This document shows positions 9,137-17,847 of a stretch of DNA of 64,000 nt, piece by piece. The notes beneath the pieces are model-generated. The model worked only from the letters and a program-made list of their open reading frames with translations. It had not been told where the DNA came from and did not search any database. Position 1 is the stretch's first letter. Each line of letters opens with the position of its first letter. The position numbers and the translations under genes were made by a program. Origin of the DNA: Exilibacterium sp. (lineage in GTDB: Bacteria; Pseudomonadota; Gammaproteobacteria; Pseudomonadales; Cellvibrionaceae). Location of the stretch: positions 1 through 64,000 of the forward strand of contig JANQMH010000008.1 of NCBI GenBank assembly GCA_028280195.1, in the 5' to 3' direction.

Positions 9137-10090
9137 TCAGGTAACCCATTCCAATGCCGGGTGGGCGACTCTGGTGAGCACCGCGACCTGGGTAACCCAG
9201 AGCAGCACAATCAGCAGCCAGCTGCCTGCGGCCATACCTCGCTTGTCCGCCACGTTCCTCAGCGCCTGCAGCCGGTCGCGGTGCTGAGGTGTGGCGAATG
9301 TGGCGCCATGGGTACGGGGCTGCTGATTGCTATAACCGCTGAGCAGTGCAATGACGGATTCGACCGGGGGCACACTGCCGACCTGGCGAACGGCGGCCAG
9401 ATCGCAGACCTGCTCGCTGGCGCTGGCAAAGTCCCGCCGAATTCTTGTTCTCAGAGCCGCGGGCCAGAAAAAAGTCGCCCAAAAGAGTACGGTTCTCTGC
9501 AGGTTGTCCCGGCGGGCTGCATGGGCGCGCTCGTGGGCCAATACCACCTGCAGTTGCTCACCGTCGAGCCGCGACAGCAGCCCGCGCGATAAATAGATCT
9601 GTGGTCGCCACAGGCCACCACACCAGGCCAGCAGTGCCGGGCTGTCGACAACCCGGTATGTGTGGTCGCCGGCGGGTCGCTCCGATATGGCATCCAGCGC
9701 CAGGATGCGCCGGCGCCCCCACTGCAGATTGCGGTAGAGCATGAACAGCAGGGTGATGACCGCCAGCGTGGCGATGGAAACCAGTGCGCTGCCCAGCAGC
9801 GAAGTGGCCTCGATGTCCGGCGCGTGGGGCCCGCAGACCTGGTCGTGGCAGTGGCTGGGCAGCAGCGCGCTGGAGAGCTGCGGCTGCATCAGCAGCACCA
9901 GTACCAGGGCGGCCGCCACAGGCGCCAGCATGGCATAGACCAGAGCGCCAAATGCCCGTGTGGCGGGCTTATAAGCGCGGACTGCCAGGCGCTGCAAAGG
10001 ATACGCCGCCGCTGACAACCAGGAGGCGGCCAGCGTTATCATTAACCAGGCCAGACAGACCTCTGTCAGCAGACGGGCCAGTTCAATCAT
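9137..10090 (-). CDS. M56 family metallopeptidase (BlaR1/MecR1-like sensor without penicillin-binding domain)
   Basis: About 317 aa. ATG 10090 overlaps the end of the blaI-like gene by 8 bases, which favours it over the longer start at 10123. Several N-terminal hydrophobic helices precede a zinc-protease motif HERAH (in VLAHERAHAARRDN) and a C-terminal helix. In BlaR1 systems such a protease is activated by an external signal and leads to cleavage of the BlaI repressor. The C-terminal beta-lactam sensor domain is missing, so the signal here is different and unknown. Pairing with BlaI and with a divergent TonB receptor suggests it controls that receptor. Confidence 0.85.
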   Translation of the reverse strand: MIELARLLTEVCLAWLMITLAASWLSAAAYPLQRLAVRAYKPATRAFGALVYAMLAPVAAALVLVLLMQPQLSSALLPSHCHDQVCGPHAPDIEATSLLGSALVSIATLAVITLLFMLYRNLQWGRRRILALDAISERPAGDHTYRVVDSPALLAWCGGLWRPQIYLSRGLLSRLDGEQLQVVLAHERAHAARRDNLQRTVLFWATFFWPAALRTRIRRDFASASEQVCDLAAVRQVGSVPPVESVIALLSGYSNQQPRTHGATFATPQHRDRLQALRNVADKRGMAAGSWLLIVLLWVTQVAVLTRVAHPALEWVT

Positions 10091-10559
10091 CAGCAGAGCC
10101 TTTAGCCCCTTTTGCTCCAGCACCTCGCCTGTGCCCGTGCAATGCCTGGGCCAGCTCCGGTTCCATTCCCGGTGCCTCGCCGGAAATATACCCCATGAAA
10201 CCGGAAATCATCGGCGCCATGTCACCGCCGGTAATCTCCTGGGCAATATCGCGCAGCAGATTACTGATCATATCGCTTTTGGCCAGTGTCGCCCGATAGT
10301 AATAGGCGCGACCGAGCTTGGCCCGCGAGACCAGATCTTTGCGATGCAGCCGTTCCAGTGTGCTCTGCACGGTGCTCAGCGCCAGCGAGGGCTCGGACAT
10401 CTGCTCCAGCACCTGTTGCGCCGACACCTGCCCGCGACGCCATAAAATCTCCAGCACCGCCAGCTCCCGGCCGCCCAGCGCCGGAATGCGGGCGGCGGGG
10501 CGCTTGACGCCGAGCCAGCCTGTCAGACCGCTGTTTCTACCATCCGTTTTAGCGGCCAC
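10083..10559 (-). CDS. BlaI/MecI/CopY family repressor
   Basis: 158 aa from a GTG start. The winged-helix domain is typical: LGGRELAVLEILWRRGQVSAQ ... STVQSTLERLHRKDLVSR ... YYYRATLAKSD. Members bind palindromic operators as dimers and are inactivated by proteolysis through a partner M56 protease, which is the next gene downstream and overlaps by 8 bases. The gene is divergent from the TonB receptor at 10735, so the 175-base spacer is the likely operator region. Confidence 0.9.
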   Translation of the reverse strand: MAAKTDGRNSGLTGWLGVKRPAARIPALGGRELAVLEILWRRGQVSAQQVLEQMSEPSLALSTVQSTLERLHRKDLVSRAKLGRAYYYRATLAKSDMISNLLRDIAQEITGGDMAPMISGFMGYISGEAPGMEPELAQALHGHRRGAGAKGAKGSADD

Positions 10560-10734
10560 GTAAAACCGATCCCTTATCGATGTTTGCGCAGCGTGTTACG
10601 TTTGCGATTGTTTTCATTATTCGATACCACGTAGGCTTGAGCAATTGTAACGGATAACTGAAAAGTTTAAAAAAACTCGATGATTGTTTTATTACGGTAA
10701 CTCAATCGTCATACAACCGTTCCCGGGGGAGTAC

Positions 10735-12801
10735 ATGAAACATTCTTTTATGCTCGGCTTGTCGCTTGCGGCCGGCGGCGGTTTCGCCCAGGCTGCAGTC
10801 GACAGCGAAGGCATTGAAACCGTCACCGTCGAAGGGCGGCAGACGAACCTGGTGGGCGAGGCCATGTCCGCCTCCCAGGGGCTGGTCGGGCAGCATGAAA
10901 TCGAACTGCGCCCGCTGCTGCGCACCGGTGAGATTCTTGAGCTGGTGCCCGGCCTGGTGGTTACCCAGCACAGCGGCACCGGCAAGGCCAACCAGTATTT
11001 TCTGCGCGGTTTCAACCTCGACCACGGCACCGACTTTGCCACTTTTGTCGACGGCATGCCGGTCAATATGCGCACTCACGGGCACGGTCAGGGTTATACC
11101 GACCTCAATTTCATCATCCCCGAGGCGGTCGCCAGTATCGCTTACAAGAAAGGCGCCTACTACGCCGATGTGGGCGATTTCAGTGGTGCCGGCAGCGCCG
11201 AAATAAATACCGCCTCCGCCGTCGACCGCGGTCTGCTCGAGTTCAGCGCCGGTGAGGATGCCTTCTATCGCGCCGCGGCGCTGGACAGCATCGAAGCCGG
11301 CGGGGGCGACTGGCTTTATGCGCTGGAGGCCAACCGCTATGACGGCCCCTGGACGGATATCGAAGAGGACCTGGAAAAAATCAATGTGCTGCTGAAACAC
11401 CGGCGCGAACTGGGTGGCGGGCAGCTGAGCCTGAGTTTCATGGGCTACGACAACAGCTGGAACAGCGCCGACCAGATTCCACTGCGCGCCGTACGCAACG
11501 GCCTGATCGATGAGCTGGGTTCCATCGACGATACCCTCGGTGGCGAGTCCAGCCGCTACAGCTTCAGCGGCAGCTGGCAGCGCGGCGATCTGCAGATTTC
11601 CGCCTACGCCATCAATTACGACCTCAATCTGTGGTCCAACTTCACCTATTTTCTCGATGATCGGGTTGACGGCGATCAATTCGAGCAGGTGGACGACCGC
11701 TGGATCTACGGCGGCCGCGCCAGTTACCTGTTCAGCGGGCAGCTGGCGGGCATGGCGATGGAAAACCGCATCGGCGCCGAACTGCGCTACGATGTCATCG
11801 ACGAGGTCGGACTTTACCGCAGCGCCGCGCGGCAGCGCAGCGGCGCCGTTCGCAGCGATGAAGTCGACCAGCTGAGTACCGGCCTGTACTGGGAAAACCA
11901 GTTGGCCTGGTCCGATCAGTGGCGCAGCGTAATCGGCCTGCGCTACGACTACTTTGATTTCGATGTCGACAGCCGCATCGGGGTCAATACCAATGGCATT
12001 GACCTGAGCACCAACGGCGGCACTGCAGACGACAACCTGGTATCGCTCAAGGGCAGCCTGATCTACGCCTTTAACAAGGAGTGGGAAGCCTATGTATCAG
12101 CGGGGGAGGGTTTTCACTCCAACGATGCGCGCGGCACCACCATTCGGGTGGACCCGGCCGACGGCGCCGCCGTGGATAGCGTCGACCCGCTGGTGGCTTC
12201 ACTGGGTTATGAAGTGGGCCTGCGGGGGTTCTGGAATGAGCGTCTCAACACCTCCATCGCCTTGTGGTACCTGGAACTGGACAGCGAGCTGCTGTTTGTC
12301 GGCGACGCCGGCAATACCGAAGCCAGCCGCGAGTCGGAGCGCCAGGGCCTGGAGTTTACCGCTTATTATCGCCTGACCGACCACTGGACCCTGGATATGG
12401 AATACGCCTATACCGACGCCGAATTCTCCGACTCGGCAGCGGAGGGTGATGAAATTCCCGGTGCCATCGAACAGGTGCTGCAGGCGGGTATCAGCGCGAA
12501 TCTGGCCAGCGGCTGGTTTGGCAGTTTGCGACTGCGCTATTTCGGCGAGCGGCCTTTGCTGGAAGACGGCTCAGTGGAGTCGGATTCCAGCACGCTGGTC
12601 AGCCTGCGCGCCGGCTACCGGCGGGACAACTGGACGGTGCGGGCAGACTTATTGAATCTGCTCGACAGCGACGATCACGATATCGACTACTTCTACCAGT
12701 CGCGGCTGCGCGGCGAGACCACGATTGCCGGAACCAATGATATTCACTACCACGTGCTCGAGCCGAGGACATTGCGGCTCTCGGTGGGTCTGCGATTTTA
12801 A
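10735..12801 (+). CDS. TonB-dependent outer-membrane receptor
   Basis: About 688 aa from ATG 10735, preceded by a GGGGGA ribosome binding site and followed by a signal peptide (MKHSFMLGLSLAAGGGFAQA). The plug domain shows ETVTVEGRQTNL, LRTGEILELVPGLVV and YFLRGFNLDHGTDFA; the barrel ends with an aromatic residue (LSVGLRF). It imports an unknown ligand with TonB energy. The plug segment NMRTHGHGQGYTDLNF is His-rich and may suggest metal binding. It is divergent from a BlaI/M56 pair, an uncommon regulatory partner for a receptor. Confidence 0.88.
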   Translation: MKHSFMLGLSLAAGGGFAQAAVDSEGIETVTVEGRQTNLVGEAMSASQGLVGQHEIELRPLLRTGEILELVPGLVVTQHSGTGKANQYFLRGFNLDHGTDFATFVDGMPVNMRTHGHGQGYTDLNFIIPEAVASIAYKKGAYYADVGDFSGAGSAEINTASAVDRGLLEFSAGEDAFYRAAALDSIEAGGGDWLYALEANRYDGPWTDIEEDLEKINVLLKHRRELGGGQLSLSFMGYDNSWNSADQIPLRAVRNGLIDELGSIDDTLGGESSRYSFSGSWQRGDLQISAYAINYDLNLWSNFTYFLDDRVDGDQFEQVDDRWIYGGRASYLFSGQLAGMAMENRIGAELRYDVIDEVGLYRSAARQRSGAVRSDEVDQLSTGLYWENQLAWSDQWRSVIGLRYDYFDFDVDSRIGVNTNGIDLSTNGGTADDNLVSLKGSLIYAFNKEWEAYVSAGEGFHSNDARGTTIRVDPADGAAVDSVDPLVASLGYEVGLRGFWNERLNTSIALWYLELDSELLFVGDAGNTEASRESERQGLEFTAYYRLTDHWTLDMEYAYTDAEFSDSAAEGDEIPGAIEQVLQAGISANLASGWFGSLRLRYFGERPLLEDGSVESDSSTLVSLRAGYRRDNWTVRADLLNLLDSDDHDIDYFYQSRLRGETTIAGTNDIHYHVLEPRTLRLSVGLRF

Positions 12802-12901
12802 TATATTAAATCCATATAAATCAGTGAGATAAAAGTTTTAATTAATGTTATTTCTAGTTTTTGACAGGCAGTAAAGTTTACTTCGGGTACTTGTAAGGCG
12901 T

Positions 12902-12942
12902 GCTGTACCGCTCCCCGGCGGGTACAGCGGCGCCTTTTTTTT
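12902..12942 (+). terminator. rho-independent terminator
   Basis: An 8-bp perfect stem (GCTGTACC/GGTACAGC) with an 11-base loop is followed by GGCGCC and a run of eight or more T. It lies 100 bases after the TonB receptor stop and should end that transcript. Confidence 0.8.
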
Positions 12943-13067
12943 CGCCTGGGATGCGTGTCACAAAAACTTAGAAACTATATTAAATATTAAACTTAATCTA
13001 TTGATTTTAATTAAATAAATCGGTATTTCACACCGAGTGACCGGTCTCGGCATCGATATCTGGCCCG

Positions 13068-15200
13068 TCAGATAGCCAAGCGGCCTTCGTCCAGTACCGG
13101 CAATTTGCGAATGCGTTTGCCGGTAGCACTGTGAACGGCATTGGCAAGCGCTGCGGCCAGCGGCGGCAGGCCCGGTTCGCCAACGCCGCCAAGCGGCGCA
13201 CCGGTATTGACGATCTCGACTTCAACAGCCGGCATTTCGTCGATGCGCAGCGGTTGATAGTCGTGAAAATTTGATCGCTGGGCGCGGCCGTCGGCAATCG
13301 GCACCTGGTGGCGCAGGGCCGCCGCCAGTGCCTCCACCACCGATCCCTGCATCTGTGCCACCACGGAATCCGGATTGATGGCGCGACCGCAGTCGATTGC
13401 CACGTAAACCCTTTCGACTTTGGGCACCTCGTTTTGCAGGCGCAGCTCCACCACCTGCGCCACCACGCTGCCGTAACTGGCGACCACGGCAATACCCCGG
13501 TGAATTCCCCTGGCGGCCGGCTTTTGCCACCGGCTCATCTGCGCCACACGCTCGAGCACGGCGAGGTGGCGATGCTGGCCGCTGAGATTGGCGCGCCGAA
13601 ACGCAAGCGGATCCATGCCGGCGGCCGCCGCCAACTCATCGATAAAGGCTTCGAGAAAGTAACCGTTTTGCGAACTGGAAACGGCGCGCCAGGGCGATAT
13701 CGGCATGGGGATGTCGAGGTGCCGATGGTCGAGCGCAAAGTGCTGCGCATAAGGCTGATCAACCAGTACCGCGACGGAAAAGAAGTCGCGGTTGTCTTTT
13801 ATCGTGACATGCTCAAAAGTGCGGCCCATCTGCGGGCCCGAGAGCTGAATATGCAGCGCCGCTATTTTACCTTTGCGGTCCAGCGCGGCACGCAGCTTTG
13901 CCATCATAATCGGCCGGTAATAGCCCTGCTGAATGTCGTCCTCCCGTGCCCAGGTGACTTTTACCGGTCGCCCGACCGCGCGGCTGGCCAGTATCGCCTG
14001 CTCGACAATTTCACCATGGGTTTTACGGCCAAAGCCACCGCCGAGATAGGTGGTGTGCAGAGTCATCTGCGCATTGCTGAATTTTGTCACCCGCTCCACC
14101 GCCATACGCACGATATCATGGGCCTGGGTAGGCATCCACAGCTCCACGCCATCGCTGCGCTCGTGGGCGGTACAGACAATGGGCTCCATGCAGATATGCG
14201 TTAAAAACGGCACCTCATAAACGGCTTCGACTCGCTTGGCAGCATTTTTAAAGCCCGCGTCGCTGTCACCATTGCGCACCACCTGTGGCATTGCTTTATT
14301 GAAGCCCGCCCGCATTGCCGCGCTGAGCGCGCTGGAGTCCAGCTTGTCATTGGGTGTTTTGGTAAAGCGGATCGCCAGTGCGTCAGCGGCTTTTTTGGCC
14401 CGCCACCAACTGTCGGCGATCACCACGACACCGTTGGGAACCCTGGCTATATCGACCACGCCGGGAAAACCGGCGATACTCTCGCGGCTGAAGCTCTCGA
14501 CCTCGGCGCCGTACACCGGGCTCATCCGCACCGCCCCGTGCAACATATCGGGTACTTTGACATCGATACCGAATACTGCGCTGCCGTTGATTTTCGCCGG
14601 CGTATCAACGCGGCGCATTGGGCGGCCGGTCAGCCTGCGCTCGGACGGCGGGCGCAGTGCGGGCTGTTGCGGCAGCGGCAGGCGCGCCGCCTCGGCAACC
14701 AGATCGCCAAACGGCAGGCGTCGCCCGGATGGGCGGTGCAGAATGGCGCCGTCTTCGGCTGCCAGCTGCCCGGCCGATACCTCTAGCCGCTTGGCGGCGG
14801 CGGCTGTCAAAACTGACCTGGCCTGCGCCGCGGCCGTGCGCAGGGGCTGATACCAGGCTCTAATGCCGTAAGAGCCTACGCTGCGCATCTGACCGAAAAA
14901 AAGCCGGTAGGGTTCCGCGGGGCGCAAGGGCATCTCAACCCGTATTTGATCCGGTGCAATGCCCAGCTCCTCGCCCAGAATCATCAACTGGCCGGTATGG
15001 GTACCCTGGCCCATTTCGGCGGTGGGCAGCACAGCGACAACCGCGTTATCGGCGCTGATGCGCAAATAAGCATTGCCGATATTTCCGGTTTGTGAATTGC
15101 GGGGCCGGCTTTGTGCCTGGGCGAAGGGCAGGGGAATGGCAATGCTGAGTACGGCGGCACTCGCCGCCTGCAGAAATCGGCGGCGCGATACAGTGGTCAT
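13068..15200 (-). CDS. molybdenum hydroxylase large subunit (isoquinoline 1-oxidoreductase beta / aldehyde dehydrogenase type), Tat-exported
   Basis: About 710 aa from ATG 15200. The N-terminus is a twin-arginine signal (SRRRFLQAASAAVL). The body matches the xanthine dehydrogenase/aldehyde oxidase molybdopterin-binding family in its IorB-like form: AEMGQGTHTGQLMILGEELG, TTYLGGGFGRKTHGE, and the C-terminal GGVGEPGLPP, where the glutamate is the catalytic base. It should hydroxylate an N-heterocycle or oxidise an aldehyde in the periplasm. The iron-sulfur subunit is encoded 16 bases upstream in the same direction. Confidence 0.9.
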   Translation of the reverse strand: MTTVSRRRFLQAASAAVLSIAIPLPFAQAQSRPRNSQTGNIGNAYLRISADNAVVAVLPTAEMGQGTHTGQLMILGEELGIAPDQIRVEMPLRPAEPYRLFFGQMRSVGSYGIRAWYQPLRTAAAQARSVLTAAAAKRLEVSAGQLAAEDGAILHRPSGRRLPFGDLVAEAARLPLPQQPALRPPSERRLTGRPMRRVDTPAKINGSAVFGIDVKVPDMLHGAVRMSPVYGAEVESFSRESIAGFPGVVDIARVPNGVVVIADSWWRAKKAADALAIRFTKTPNDKLDSSALSAAMRAGFNKAMPQVVRNGDSDAGFKNAAKRVEAVYEVPFLTHICMEPIVCTAHERSDGVELWMPTQAHDIVRMAVERVTKFSNAQMTLHTTYLGGGFGRKTHGEIVEQAILASRAVGRPVKVTWAREDDIQQGYYRPIMMAKLRAALDRKGKIAALHIQLSGPQMGRTFEHVTIKDNRDFFSVAVLVDQPYAQHFALDHRHLDIPMPISPWRAVSSSQNGYFLEAFIDELAAAAGMDPLAFRRANLSGQHRHLAVLERVAQMSRWQKPAARGIHRGIAVVASYGSVVAQVVELRLQNEVPKVERVYVAIDCGRAINPDSVVAQMQGSVVEALAAALRHQVPIADGRAQRSNFHDYQPLRIDEMPAVEVEIVNTGAPLGGVGEPGLPPLAAALANAVHSATGKRIRKLPVLDEGRLAI

Positions 15201-15216
15201 TGTGATGTTTTCCCGG

Positions 15217-15669
15217 TCACTGGATCTGTGCGGCGAGTTTGATCGCCGCGCGAATACGGGGGTAGGTGCCGCAGCGACACAGATTGCCGCGCATGGCATT
15301 ATCGATTTCCGCGTCGCTGGGCCTGGGGCTGCGGGAGAGCAGGGCGGCGGCACTCATGATTTGCCCCGACTGGCAATAGCCACATTGCGGAACATCCAAC
15401 TCGGTCCAGGCGCGCTGCAGCGGATGAGAATTATCCGGCGACAGCCCCTCGATGGTTGTCAGCTCCCGCCCCGCCGCCGTACTGACAGGAGCAGCGCAGG
15501 CGCGCACGGGCTGGCCATCCATATGCACCGTACAGGCACCGCACTGTGCAATACCGCAGCCGTACTTTGTACCCATCAGGCCGAGGGTGTCGCGGATTAC
15601 CCACAGCAGCGGCGTATCGGCTTCAACATCAACCGAGACCCGCCTGCCGTTTAGCGTAAATGTGATCAT
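15217..15669 (-). CDS. molybdenum hydroxylase 2Fe-2S subunit (IorA-like)
   Basis: 150 aa from ATG 15669. Two [2Fe-2S] clusters are visible: the plant-ferredoxin-type set in [12 protein letters not shown] plus a later Cys, and the C-terminal set CGYCQSGQ ... CRCGTYPRI. Length and order match the small subunits of IorAB-type enzymes, which pass electrons from the molybdenum centre. It is the first gene of a two-gene operon with the large subunit at 13068. No signal peptide of its own is seen; export together with the Tat-signalled partner is the usual model. Confidence 0.92.
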   Translation of the reverse strand: MITFTLNGRRVSVDVEADTPLLWVIRDTLGLMGTKYGCGIAQCGACTVHMDGQPVRACAAPVSTAAGRELTTIEGLSPDNSHPLQRAWTELDVPQCGYCQSGQIMSAAALLSRSPRPSDAEIDNAMRGNLCRCGTYPRIRAAIKLAAQIQ

Positions 15670-16160
15670 AGGCAATCTCACTGCAGCAAAAAAATGGTGC
15701 ACCGGCTGGTGCGGTGCGGCTCGGGATGCTTTCTGAGCAAAAATTGTAGTGGCTGCAAGAAGACTAAACCACTCGCTATTGCCTTAGTTTTTGTTCGGGT
15801 TTTCAGTGCAAAAAACAGGCATTTCGAGTGATCCAAATTCATTTGCAGGACTGCGGCACCGCTATGTGAAAAGCCGGGAAACCGTCATGAATACCTCAGA
15901 AAAAAGCGCTCAATAACTTTGCCAGATGACAAAACTCTAATTGCAAAACTTGGTCAGTTCACAGGGTTTAAATTCGCAAAATAGCGCAAACCGAAGTGGG
16001 AGACTTCGCGATAGAGGTTAGAGGTTTCGGAGAGAAAAGCATACTTGGTATTCGATCTAGACTTATGCCAGGGATGGTAAGCAATTCAATGCGGGTGGCG
16101 GGAATTTCGCTGAGGCGGATGGTTCAGAGCCGAAGACTATTAATTAGCATAAGACTATTA
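15670..16160. other. AT-rich intergenic region left of dif
   Basis: About 490 bases without a supportable gene. It is clearly more AT-rich than the surroundings. A 13-base element AAGACTATTAATT occurs twice just before the dif site (16132-16144 and 16151-16163). No RNA gene or terminator recognised. Confidence 0.55.
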
Positions 16161-16188
16161 ATTTAACATAATATAGATTATGCGCATT
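16161..16188 (-). other. dif: dif site / prophage attL (XerD arm, 6-bp centre, XerC arm)
   Basis: Read on the + strand: XerD arm ATTTAACATAA, centre TATAGA, XerC arm TTATGCGCATT. This matches the reverse complement of the E. coli dif site, as I recall it, at 25 of 28 positions, with a perfect XerD arm. It shares an 18-bp core (16169-16186) with the site at 27866-27893. As the left junction it restores a full, functional-looking dif after integration. Confidence 0.9.
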
Positions 16189-16200
16189 ACAGAGTATGAA

Positions 16201-16827
16201 ATGCACATGTCAAGAAAAACTTTCAAACGCCCGTTTCAATCCAAAAATCATATAACAAAAAAATCTAAGCGGTTCGGCACTTTTCGGGGCTCTCACCGCC
16301 GCCAAATGTGTGATAGCGTGCCAGAGCTGCGCAGCAAAGCCCCGGCGCCGACACCGTCGGCACCGGATCACTTTGCCTATCGGATTTATGGATATATCAC
16401 TATGCAGATCACGAAACGGAACATCATGGACTACACCTATGTGTCGCAACGCACCGCCGATCGCTGGTACTACGGCGACGCCATGCCCAAACAAATTTAC
16501 CGCGAGATGATCGAGTACAAGGCGACGGAGCGCATACTGCCACCTGGTTGGCGCTGGTCACAGGACCAGCTGATCTCGCCGAATGGCCATACATTCAATT
16601 GGGGGGATCTGGAGAATTATCGCACCGTGCTAAGCAGCTGGCGGCAGATGCTCGATGACTATCAGCGACTGTCTGACCTGGTTGAAGTTTTAATGGTGCG
16701 CGCCGACAAACACCAGCGCCGGCGGCTGCAGCGTGTGCATGGCGTGATTAATCGGCATATTCAGGCGGCGAACGAGGAGCCTGTCAGACTGCCGGCGAAG
16801 CAATTGCACCGGAAAGAAGGTTGTTAA
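16201..16827 (+). CDS. phage regulatory protein, DUF3653-like with helix-turn-helix
   Basis: Start uncertain: the first ATG (16180) lies inside the XerC arm of attL; 16201, 16207 and 16402 are in frame, and none has a good ribosome binding site. The reliable part begins at residue ITKRNIMDYTYVSQRTADRW, a helix-turn-helix, followed by LPPGWRWSQDQLISPNG and a basic C-terminus. The GW...L.SPNG pattern fits the DUF3653 phage proteins, which are probable DNA-binding regulators. It is the only gene at the left end that runs rightwards. Its stop overlaps the tail of the 32-aa gene on the other strand. Confidence 0.65.
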   Translation: MHMSRKTFKRPFQSKNHITKKSKRFGTFRGSHRRQMCDSVPELRSKAPAPTPSAPDHFAYRIYGYITMQITKRNIMDYTYVSQRTADRWYYGDAMPKQIYREMIEYKATERILPPGWRWSQDQLISPNGHTFNWGDLENYRTVLSSWRQMLDDYQRLSDLVEVLMVRADKHQRRRLQRVHGVINRHIQAANEEPVRLPAKQLHRKEGC

Positions 16828-16922
16828 CCCTCGAGCAACCGCCTGGCCTGACGGTTGCGGTTGATCACGGCCAGCACCAGGATCGCCGCCGCAACCGTGG
16901 GCCAGGAAATTTTATTTAACAT
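16824..16922 (-). CDS. small single-pass membrane protein, 32 aa
   Basis: Begins MLNKISWPTVAAAILVLAVI, a single hydrophobic helix, followed by a basic tail (NRNRQARRLLEG). A ribosome binding site AAGGTGAT precedes ATG 16922 at good distance. It is the last gene of the leftward operon and overlaps the + strand regulator tail-to-tail by 4 bases. Tailless phages with an internal membrane encode many such proteins; it could be a virion membrane protein or a holin-like peptide. Confidence 0.65.
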   Translation of the reverse strand: MLNKISWPTVAAAILVLAVINRNRQARRLLEG

Positions 16923-16931
16923 ACATCACCT

Positions 16932-17087
16932 TTACAAAAGGCCGAGGGCATCAAGTATGACATCGAGTTTCAACATCCCAATCAATACCGTGCCACCACC
17001 AACCGACCATCTACCCAGTCGGTCGATAATGCGATTGATATTGTCTGCCGTCGGCTTGTTCAAACTGAACTTCTCCGGTATATTCAT
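16932..17087 (-). CDS. small protein with hydrophobic C-terminus, 51 aa
   Basis: Starts MNIPEKFSLNKPTADNINRI; residues 27-51 are hydrophobic (GGGTVLIGMLKLDVILDALG). GAGAAGAGG lies just upstream of ATG 17087. It sits 9 bases before the 32-aa gene. Probably membrane-associated; function unknown. Confidence 0.6.
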   Translation of the reverse strand: MNIPEKFSLNKPTADNINRIIDRLGRWSVGGGTVLIGMLKLDVILDALGLL

Positions 17088-17102
17088 AGCCTCTTCTCTG
17101 TA

Positions 17103-17155
17103 GTTAAAAACCCCGCGAGCAGTTGACGCTGCTATGACCGGGGTTTTTTTATGGC
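17103..17155. terminator. bidirectional hairpin terminator, copy 1 of a 53-bp repeat
   Basis: The 53-bp element holds AAAAACCCCG ... CGGGGTTTTTTT with an inner AGCAG/CTGCT stem, so it forms a stem-loop with T runs on both strands. An identical copy lies at 17352-17404. The two copies flank the 52-aa gene at 17177. Confidence 0.75.
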
Positions 17156-17176
17156 TTACAGGCGACCTTCACAACA

Positions 17177-17335
17177 TCAAAGTGCCTTTACTAGCTCGGC
17201 GATACCCACCAGCCAGTCTTTCAAGTAAATAACCGTTAATGGCACACTGCCCCACAGGCAAACGGCCTTAATCTTGTTGGGTCGCATTCGAGTAACCGCA
17301 TCTACTAAAGCTGCAAATAGTTTGCTATATTCCAT
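17177..17335 (-). CDS. small membrane protein, 52 aa
   Basis: Starts MEYSKLFAALVDAVTRMRPN and then has a hydrophobic stretch KAVCLWGSVPLTVIYLKDWL. GGTGAG precedes ATG 17335. It is isolated between two identical 53-bp terminator-like repeats, unlike its tightly packed neighbours, so it may be an inserted cassette or be transcribed separately. Function unknown. Confidence 0.6.
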   Translation of the reverse strand: MEYSKLFAALVDAVTRMRPNKIKAVCLWGSVPLTVIYLKDWLVGIAELVKAL

Positions 17336-17351
17336 ATCTCACCGTTGTTGT

Positions 17352-17404
17352 GTTAAAAACCCCGCGAGCAGTTGACGCTGCTATGACCGGGGTTTTTTTA
17401 TGGC
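17352..17404. terminator. bidirectional hairpin terminator, copy 2 of a 53-bp repeat
   Basis: Base-for-base identical to 17103-17155. It lies immediately after the stop codon of the 39-aa basic protein gene on the - strand, where a terminator makes sense. Confidence 0.75.
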
Positions 17405-17524
17405 CTATCGTCGCTTACTTACCCGCACGACACCGCCGCCCTTCTTGAACTTGTACCCTTTGCGCAGCTTGCCGCTGGCAGTCAATCCCGCTGATTTTCG
17501 TTTCGCTTTCTGCTTAGCGGCCAT
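17405..17524 (-). CDS. small, highly basic protein, 39 aa
   Basis: Starts MAAKQKAKRKSAGLTASGKL and ends VVRVSKRR; about 14 of 39 residues are Lys or Arg. A ribosome binding site GAGGGG precedes ATG 17524. It overlaps the preceding 64-aa gene by 11 bases. Its charge suggests nucleic-acid binding, perhaps genome condensation in the virion; this is inference. Confidence 0.65.
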   Translation of the reverse strand: MAAKQKAKRKSAGLTASGKLRKGYKFKKGGGVVRVSKRR

Positions 17525-17708
17525 GGCTAACCCCTCGCTTTTTCATATCATCGATGCGCTCGTGAGCGCGGTTAATGGCGGCATCCAGCCGTTTGATCGA
17601 TTCCCGCAGCCAGTGGATATGCACCCGCAGCGCCACCACCGTACTGCAGGTACTGACCACACCGGTGGCCACGCTGACAATGACCGTCTGCAGCAGCTGC
17701 TCGGTCAT
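17514..17708 (-). CDS. small membrane protein with charged C-terminus, 64 aa
   Basis: Begins MTEQLLQTVIVSVATGVVST: a hydrophobic helix spanning about residues 5-28, then an amphipathic, charged helix (RESIKRLDAAINRAHERID). This resembles small phage membrane or spanin/holin-like accessory proteins in layout, but no family is recognised. It lies between the 43-aa and 39-aa genes in the leftward operon. Confidence 0.65.
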   Translation of the reverse strand: MTEQLLQTVIVSVATGVVSTCSTVVALRVHIHWLRESIKRLDAAINRAHERIDDMKKRGVSHGR

Positions 17709-17713
17709 CCGGG

Positions 17714-17845
17714 TCAGGCCTCACACGCGACCAGGCTGCAGGCCATATTCGTCGCCAGCGAGCCCACCATGGCCGGCTGGGCGATGCCCACGCCAATGGC
17801 AATGGTGGTAAACACGGCGGCTAAAAACCGCTTACTTTTCCACAT
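17714..17845 (-). CDS. small membrane protein, 43 aa
   Basis: Start MWKSKRFLAAVFTTIAIGVG at ATG 17845, chosen over a longer frame because a perfect GGAGGT lies 4 bases upstream. One hydrophobic helix and three small Cys/Ala-rich turns (NMACSLVACEA). Probably a virion membrane protein. Confidence 0.65.
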   Translation of the reverse strand: MWKSKRFLAAVFTTIAIGVGIAQPAMVGSLATNMACSLVACEA

Positions 17846-17847
17846 AA

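Noticed and set aside
13308-14204. 298-codon frame on the + strand
   Set aside because: Antisense to the molybdenum hydroxylase large subunit; composition shadow.
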